From assembly GCA_948844705.1 (NCBI GenBank), contig CAQNVT010000091.1:1-16643 (forward strand): a stretch of 16,643 nt of DNA. Direction: 5' to 3'. Positions within the stretch are counted from its first letter, which is position 1. Each line of letters begins with the position of its first letter. Source of the DNA: an uncultured Dorea sp. GTDB taxonomy: Bacteria > Bacillota > Clostridia > Lachnospirales > Lachnospiraceae. The position numbers and the translations under genes are program-made. This document shows positions 13,721-16,643 of the stretch, one piece after another. The notes beneath the pieces were generated by a model. That model saw nothing but the letters and a program-made list of their open reading frames with translations. It was not told the origin of the DNA and did no database searches.

Positions 13721-13734
13721 TGTCCATACTACAT
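13721..13734. repeat. Copy 2 of the 14 bp repeat, with a CATACTA element before the DUF2508 gene
   Basis: TGTCCATACTACAT is identical to 11671-11684. It contains CATACTA (13725-13731), the -10 form used by forespore sigma-F/sigma-G, 51 bp before the start of a yaaL-like gene. TTAATA lies about 15 bp upstream as a poor -35. TCCATAC (13723-13729) is also complementary to GTATGGA (13767-13773) at the ribosome binding site. Confidence 0.4.
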
Positions 13735-13781
13735 AGAAAGAAATGGAATAAAGACAGATTATCCATGTATGGAGGTGGACT

Positions 13782-14060
13782 ATGAAATTATTTGCCAGAG
13801 GAAAAACCGCCGAAGAGGACGTTTACCGACGCCTCTCCTTTGATCCGGAGCATAACACCATTCTTGACGAAATCGCACAGGCGAAAAAAAACATCGAAGA
13901 CGCGTATACAAAATTTCAAAACGCAAGCGATCCGGATTTAATTGATTCCTATATTTACGAAGGAAATGCCGCATGGAAAAAATATGAATTTCTGCTCAGA
14001 CAGATGAAACCTTCTGATTTGGGACAGGGTAAAGTGCAATCTGGGACGGAGTATTTTTAA
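13782..14060 (+). CDS. DUF2508 (YaaL-like) protein with a repeat-derived C-terminus
   Basis: A 92-residue soluble, helical protein: YRRLSFDPEHNTILDEIAQA, then KKNIEDAYTKFQNASDPDLI and DSYIYEGNAAWKKYEFLL, matching DUF2508. Its function is unknown; in Bacillus subtilis yaaL lies beside bofA, which suggests a sporulation link. The usual family length is about 75-85. The last nine codons (KVQSGTEYF and the stop) lie inside the left arm of the palindrome at 14031-14086, so this tail looks added by the repeat. The ATG has GGAGG six bases upstream. A CATACTA element 51 bp ahead could be a forespore promoter. Confidence 0.82.
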   Translation: MKLFARGKTAEEDVYRRLSFDPEHNTILDEIAQAKKNIEDAYTKFQNASDPDLIDSYIYEGNAAWKKYEFLLRQMKPSDLGQGKVQSGTEYF

Positions 14061-14086
14061 AAATACTCCGTCCCAGATTGCACTTT
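14031..14086. terminator. Perfect 28+28 bp palindrome, bidirectional terminator
   Basis: Arms 14031-14058 and 14059-14086 are exactly complementary with no spacer; the centre is GTATTTTTAAAAATAC. Transcripts from either side would form a very stable hairpin ending in U residues. It sits between convergent genes: the DUF2508 gene ends inside the left arm and the dCMP deaminase stop begins at the edge of the right arm. Its size and perfection suggest a mobile or repeated palindromic unit rather than an ordinary terminator. Confidence 0.85.
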
Positions 14087-14574
14087 TAAAACTCCATCTC
14101 TATCCTTCGTCCTGTACGGTGATACTGATGATACCGCACTCCCGCCGCATCAAACATCCTCATAGATGCCTGCACGGACGGGGTACCCTCATATTTATTG
14201 CAGTCATAGATCACTTCCTTGATTCCGCTCTGTATGATCGCCTTTGCACATTCGTTGCAGGGAAACAAGGAGACGTAAAGCTTCGCTCCCTCCAGGCTTC
14301 CGCCCCGGTAATTAAGAATCGCATTCAGCTCGCTGTGCACGGTGTATACATACTTGGTTTCAAGCGGATCCTCTCCCTCCCTTTCCCAGGGAAATTCATC
14401 GTCAGAGCACCCTGTAGGAAGCCCGTTATATCCCATAGATAATATCTTATTATCCTGGCTTACGATACAGCATCCTACCTGCGTGTTCGGATCCTTTGAA
14501 CGCATGCCGGAGAGCATCGCCACTCCCATAAAATACTCATCCCAGCTTATATAATCTCCTCTTTTGCTTCCCAT
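14086..14574 (-). CDS. dCMP deaminase (ComEB-like)
   Basis: The 162-residue zinc enzyme converts dCMP to dUMP for thymidylate synthesis. Zinc and catalytic residues are visible: TVHSELNAIL with H80 and E82, and PCNECAKAI with C106 and C109. The N-terminal part (WDEYFMGVAML, then SKDPNTQVGCCIV and GYNGLPTG) is typical. The ATG has GGAGG seven bases upstream and lies 26 bp after the sua5 stop, so it is probably the last gene of that transcript. The stop codon overlaps the first base of the palindromic terminator. Confidence 0.95.
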   Translation of the reverse strand: MGSKRGDYISWDEYFMGVAMLSGMRSKDPNTQVGCCIVSQDNKILSMGYNGLPTGCSDDEFPWEREGEDPLETKYVYTVHSELNAILNYRGGSLEGAKLYVSLFPCNECAKAIIQSGIKEVIYDCNKYEGTPSVQASMRMFDAAGVRYHQYHRTGRRIEMEF

Positions 14575-14600
14575 TATGATACCTCCCGATTTTATGCTGT

Positions 14601-15662
14601 TTATATGTATATCACGTGATGTCCTGCCGCCTTAAGCAGACGGTTCATGACCGCGCTTCCGATTCCTCCTGTCGGAAATGCTTCACTGAAAATGTAATCC
14701 ACATTTTCCTCATCAAACTCACGTAATATACCGTAAAGACGATTCGCGATCACGGCTTCGTCTTCCCGTGTCCCTATACTTTTCACAATACCTTTTTTAT
14801 ATTTTCCCAGTGTTTCATCTGTTCCGATAATTCCTATCTTATATCCGCAGGCGAATTTCTCCTCCGCCATCCGGTTTACGGCATCCGCCACTGCCTCCAT
14901 CTCACCCTCGATAATACAGAGCTCTGCTCTCGGAGCATAATGACGGTACTTCATCCCCGGCGCCTTCGGACGCTCCTTACTCTCCGGCGCGATGACAGCC
15001 TTATCCACACATACCGGGCCGGCGAGCTCCTCCAGCATTTCCCTCGTAACGGCCCCCGGCCTTAAGATCATCGGCGGATCTGCCGTCATGTCAAGAATCG
15101 TCGATTCCACTCCGATCTCTGTCGGGCCGCCGTCTACGATCATATCTATCCTTCCTTCCAGATCCTCCTTCACATGCCGCGCCTTCGTAGGGCTCGGTCT
15201 TCCGGAAGTATTTGCGCTCGGCGCTGCAATATATCCTCCTCCCGCGCGGATTACCGCCGCCGCTATATCATCCTCCGGCATGCGCACGGCTACGGTATCA
15301 AGTCCTCCTGTCGTACCGTACGGCACCGCGTCTGTCTTTTCAAAAATCATAGTAAGGGGCCCCGGCCAGTATTTTCCGGCAATCCTTACGGCCGCCTCCG
15401 GAATTTTTTTTGCAATCCTTCCAAGAGCTGCCATATCTGTAATATGTATGATCAGCGGATTGTCAGAAGGCCTTCCCTTTGCGGCATAGATCTTTTTTGC
15501 GGCATTCTCATTCAGTCCGTCCGCGCCCAGACCGTACACCGTTTCTGTGGGAAATGCCACAAGTCCGCCTTTTTTTAATATCTCTCCGGCTTTTTTTATT
15601 ATATTTGTACTTTCCTCACTATTCAGTTGTGCCCTGTCTATCTTCTCTATTATCGTTCTCAT
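14601..15662 (-). CDS. Threonylcarbamoyl-AMP synthase, Sua5 type
   Basis: The 353-residue enzyme makes threonylcarbamoyl-AMP from threonine, bicarbonate and ATP, the first step of t6A formation at position 37 of ANN-reading tRNAs. The YrdC domain spans about 15-205: GGLVAFPTETVYGLGADG, KGRPSDNPLIIH, and SANTSGRPSPT, all nucleotide and substrate binding motifs. The Sua5 C-terminal domain follows after PKAPGMKYRHYAPRAEL (about 232-353), which makes it the long form. The ATG has no Shine-Dalgarno sequence and sits 7 nt after a TATAAT, which suggests a leaderless transcript in addition to read-through from cwlD 18 bp upstream. Confidence 0.95.
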   Translation of the reverse strand: MRTIIEKIDRAQLNSEESTNIIKKAGEILKKGGLVAFPTETVYGLGADGLNENAAKKIYAAKGRPSDNPLIIHITDMAALGRIAKKIPEAAVRIAGKYWPGPLTMIFEKTDAVPYGTTGGLDTVAVRMPEDDIAAAVIRAGGGYIAAPSANTSGRPSPTKARHVKEDLEGRIDMIVDGGPTEIGVESTILDMTADPPMILRPGAVTREMLEELAGPVCVDKAVIAPESKERPKAPGMKYRHYAPRAELCIIEGEMEAVADAVNRMAEEKFACGYKIGIIGTDETLGKYKKGIVKSIGTREDEAVIANRLYGILREFDEENVDYIFSEAFPTGGIGSAVMNRLLKAAGHHVIYI

Positions 15663-15669
15663 GTATTTT

Positions 15670-15698
15670 ATTATACTACACTATGATTTACTTTCCAA
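15670..15698 (-). promoter_or_regulatory. Promoter directly before the sua5 start codon
   Basis: On the minus strand TTGGAA (+ strand 15693-15698, 4/6 match), a 17 bp spacer and a perfect TATAAT (15670-15675) are followed by AAAATAC and the ATG. The -35 lies in the last codons of cwlD. The predicted start of transcription is the A of the ATG. Confidence 0.6.
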
Positions 15699-16367
15699 AT
15701 ACTTTTCCACCCCGGCGGTAATCGCATCTGCAATCTTCTTCTGATATTCCTCGTCCGTAAGAAGCTCTGCCTCCTCCGGATTGCTTAAAAATCCACACTC
15801 TACGATAATCGTCGGCACTTCGGTACGCTTAAGGATATAGTAACTGTCGTTAGCTTTCGCCTGCCTTGTATTTTCCGGATCCACACTTAAAAAAGCTTCC
15901 TGCATAATCTTTGCGGCCTCTTCACCCTCTGTCGAATGGGAATAATAAAATACCTGTGCTCCGCTCACATCCGGTTCATGATAACTGTTCTGATGCACAC
16001 TCACCGCTATTACCGGCTTTGCTTCATTGATAAAAGCCACCCTCGCCTTCATATCCTGCGCCTTTCTGTTTGTACTATCCTCCGGCGCCAGCATCTTATC
16101 CTCCGTCCTTGTCATAGCAACCTCATATCCTGCTTTTTTCAGTCTTTCCTTCACCAGCTTTCCTACGGTGAGATTAATATCCTTCTCCAGCGCTCCGTTT
16201 ACCCCGATCTTTCCGGGGTCATTTTCCCCGTGTCCGCAGTCGACGACGATCACCTCTTTATCTGCCTCTGCCTTATCTGCGGAAACGAACGTTTCCAGAT
16301 GCCTGCCTGCCGCCAAGAGCGCCGCAAGCAGGAGTACCATTACAATAAGCTCTACTTTTTTCTGCAC
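15681..16367 (-). CDS. cwlD: N-acetylmuramoyl-L-alanine amidase, CwlD-like
   Basis: A 228-residue amidase_3 protein with an N-terminal membrane helix or signal anchor (about 5-22) facing the outside. Zinc ligands H46 (DCGHGEND), E61 (ALEKDIN) and H125 (SVHQNS), plus the catalytic E190 (VECGFLSN), are all present. CwlD removes the peptide from muramic acid so that muramic-delta-lactam can form in the spore cortex; size and single-domain layout match, though other small amidases are possible. The start is GTG with AGGAGG seven bases upstream; that site lies inside the 3' arm of a terminator-like stem (16369-16423), so translation or transcription into this gene may be restricted. It follows a GH18 gene and precedes sua5. 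Confidence 0.88.
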   Translation of the reverse strand: MQKKVELIVMVLLLAALLAAGRHLETFVSADKAEADKEVIVVDCGHGENDPGKIGVNGALEKDINLTVGKLVKERLKKAGYEVAMTRTEDKMLAPEDSTNRKAQDMKARVAFINEAKPVIAVSVHQNSYHEPDVSGAQVFYYSHSTEGEEAAKIMQEAFLSVDPENTRQAKANDSYYILKRTEVPTIIVECGFLSNPEEAELLTDEEYQKKIADAITAGVEKYLESKS

Positions 16368-16368
16368 A

Positions 16369-16423
16369 AAAATACCTCCTGACAGTCTATACTGATTAAA
16401 TATATGACTGCCGGAGGTATTTT
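16369..16423 (-). terminator. Terminator-like stem that contains the cwlD ribosome binding site
   Basis: AAAATACCTCC-TGA-CAGTC (16369-16387) pairs with GACTG-CC-GGAGGTATTTT (16406-16423): 11 bp and 5 bp stems with a small internal loop and an 18 nt hairpin loop. In the leftward message a run of five U follows at once and the next codon is the cwlD GTG. The stem starts 3 nt after the GH18 stop. The AGGAGG of cwlD is fully paired. Confidence 0.75.
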
Positions 16424-16426
16424 ATT

Positions 16427-16643
16427 TTAATTTGTATACTGTTGTATCAGCTTCCAGATATCGGGATCCTCCAGACCCAAAGCCCATGCCGCAGTACCTG
16501 CAAGACGATTATCCTTCATAAGCTTAAGCTTCTGCTCGATGGACTGAGCATCCTCCAGCCAGATCTTATATTTCACGCCTTCACTTTCCCACTCGGCATA
16601 ATTTTGCTTCGTCTCCTCATTCCAGGTGATCTCGGCTCCGATG
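16427..16643 (-). CDS. C-terminal end of a glycoside hydrolase family 18 protein (partial)
   Basis: The last 71 codons are visible. The text YAEWESEGVKYKIWLEDAQS, then KLKLMKDNRLAGTAAWALG and LEDPDIWKLI, is typical of the end of a GH18 TIM barrel in YaaH/SleL-like cortex-lytic or spore germination proteins of Firmicutes. The LAGTAAWALG strand is the last beta strand, where a WxLG motif is usual. The catalytic DxxDxE motif would lie upstream, beyond the window. It would act on peptidoglycan or spore cortex outside the membrane. It is the first visible gene of the leftward set with cwlD, fitting a cell wall theme. Confidence 0.82.
   Translation of the reverse strand, partial: IGAEITWNEETKQNYAEWESEGVKYKIWLEDAQSIEQKLKLMKDNRLAGTAAWALGLEDPDIWKLIQQYTN

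Noticed and set aside
1..16643. tRNA, rRNA, CRISPR, insertion sequence or prophage
   Set aside because: No cloverleaf-like tandem stems, direct-repeat arrays, transposase motifs or phage genes were seen on either strand.

Overview
The window looks like a piece of a spore-forming, monoderm gut Firmicute, most likely Lachnospiraceae (order Eubacteriales). This is inferred from protein style: a Clostridia-type Tad pilus operon with DUF5702 and DUF6382 companions, the sporulation genes bofA, a yaaL-like DUF2508 gene and cwlD, a germination-type GH18 enzyme, and strong AGGAGG-type ribosome binding sites. There are no rRNA or tRNA genes, CRISPR arrays or insertion sequences.

Layout. Positions 1-875 hold a chimeric join: the C-terminal signature of a GHKL sensor kinase (with a one-base frame break) runs straight into the C-terminal three quarters of a MurG glycosyltransferase. 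A bidirectional terminator separates it from a leftward pair, a HIT hydrolase followed by an ECF-like sigma factor. A soluble histidine kinase (rightward) and a rhomboid protease (leftward) converge and overlap at their 3' ends. From 11491 down to 3400 runs one long leftward Tad pilus operon: TadZ/CpaE, CpaF ATPase, TadB, TadC, a 57-residue Flp pilin, DUF5702, a TadE-like pseudopilin with a duplicated Cys-rich tail, an A24 prepilin peptidase, a second TadE-like protein and a DUF6382 protein. Most genes in it overlap or nearly touch. A sigma-A type promoter with a 5'-terminal hairpin precedes it.

To the right lie a rightward Sfp-type phosphopantetheinyl transferase, a leftward bofA, a rightward glutaminase (glsA) and a DUF2508/yaaL-like gene whose 3' end runs into a perfect 28+28 bp palindrome. 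That palindrome also ends the leftward set at 14086-16643: a partial GH18 enzyme, a CwlD-type amidase, Sua5-type threonylcarbamoyl-AMP synthase and dCMP deaminase.

How it works together. The Tad block should assemble a type IVb-like pilus across a single membrane: the peptidase matures Flp and the pseudopilins, CpaF powers TadB/TadC, and TadZ places the machine. No secretin is present, as expected for a monoderm. The sporulation genes probably act in cortex building (CwlD) and sigma-K timing (BofA).

The non-coding layer is the least ordinary part: two candidate leaderless promoters (rhomboid and sua5), a terminator-like stem that hides the cwlD ribosome binding site, a 20 bp long-range inverted repeat around a pseudopilin start inside the Tad operon, and the palindrome that supplies the last residues of the DUF2508 protein. 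No wholly new multi-gene system could be supported.
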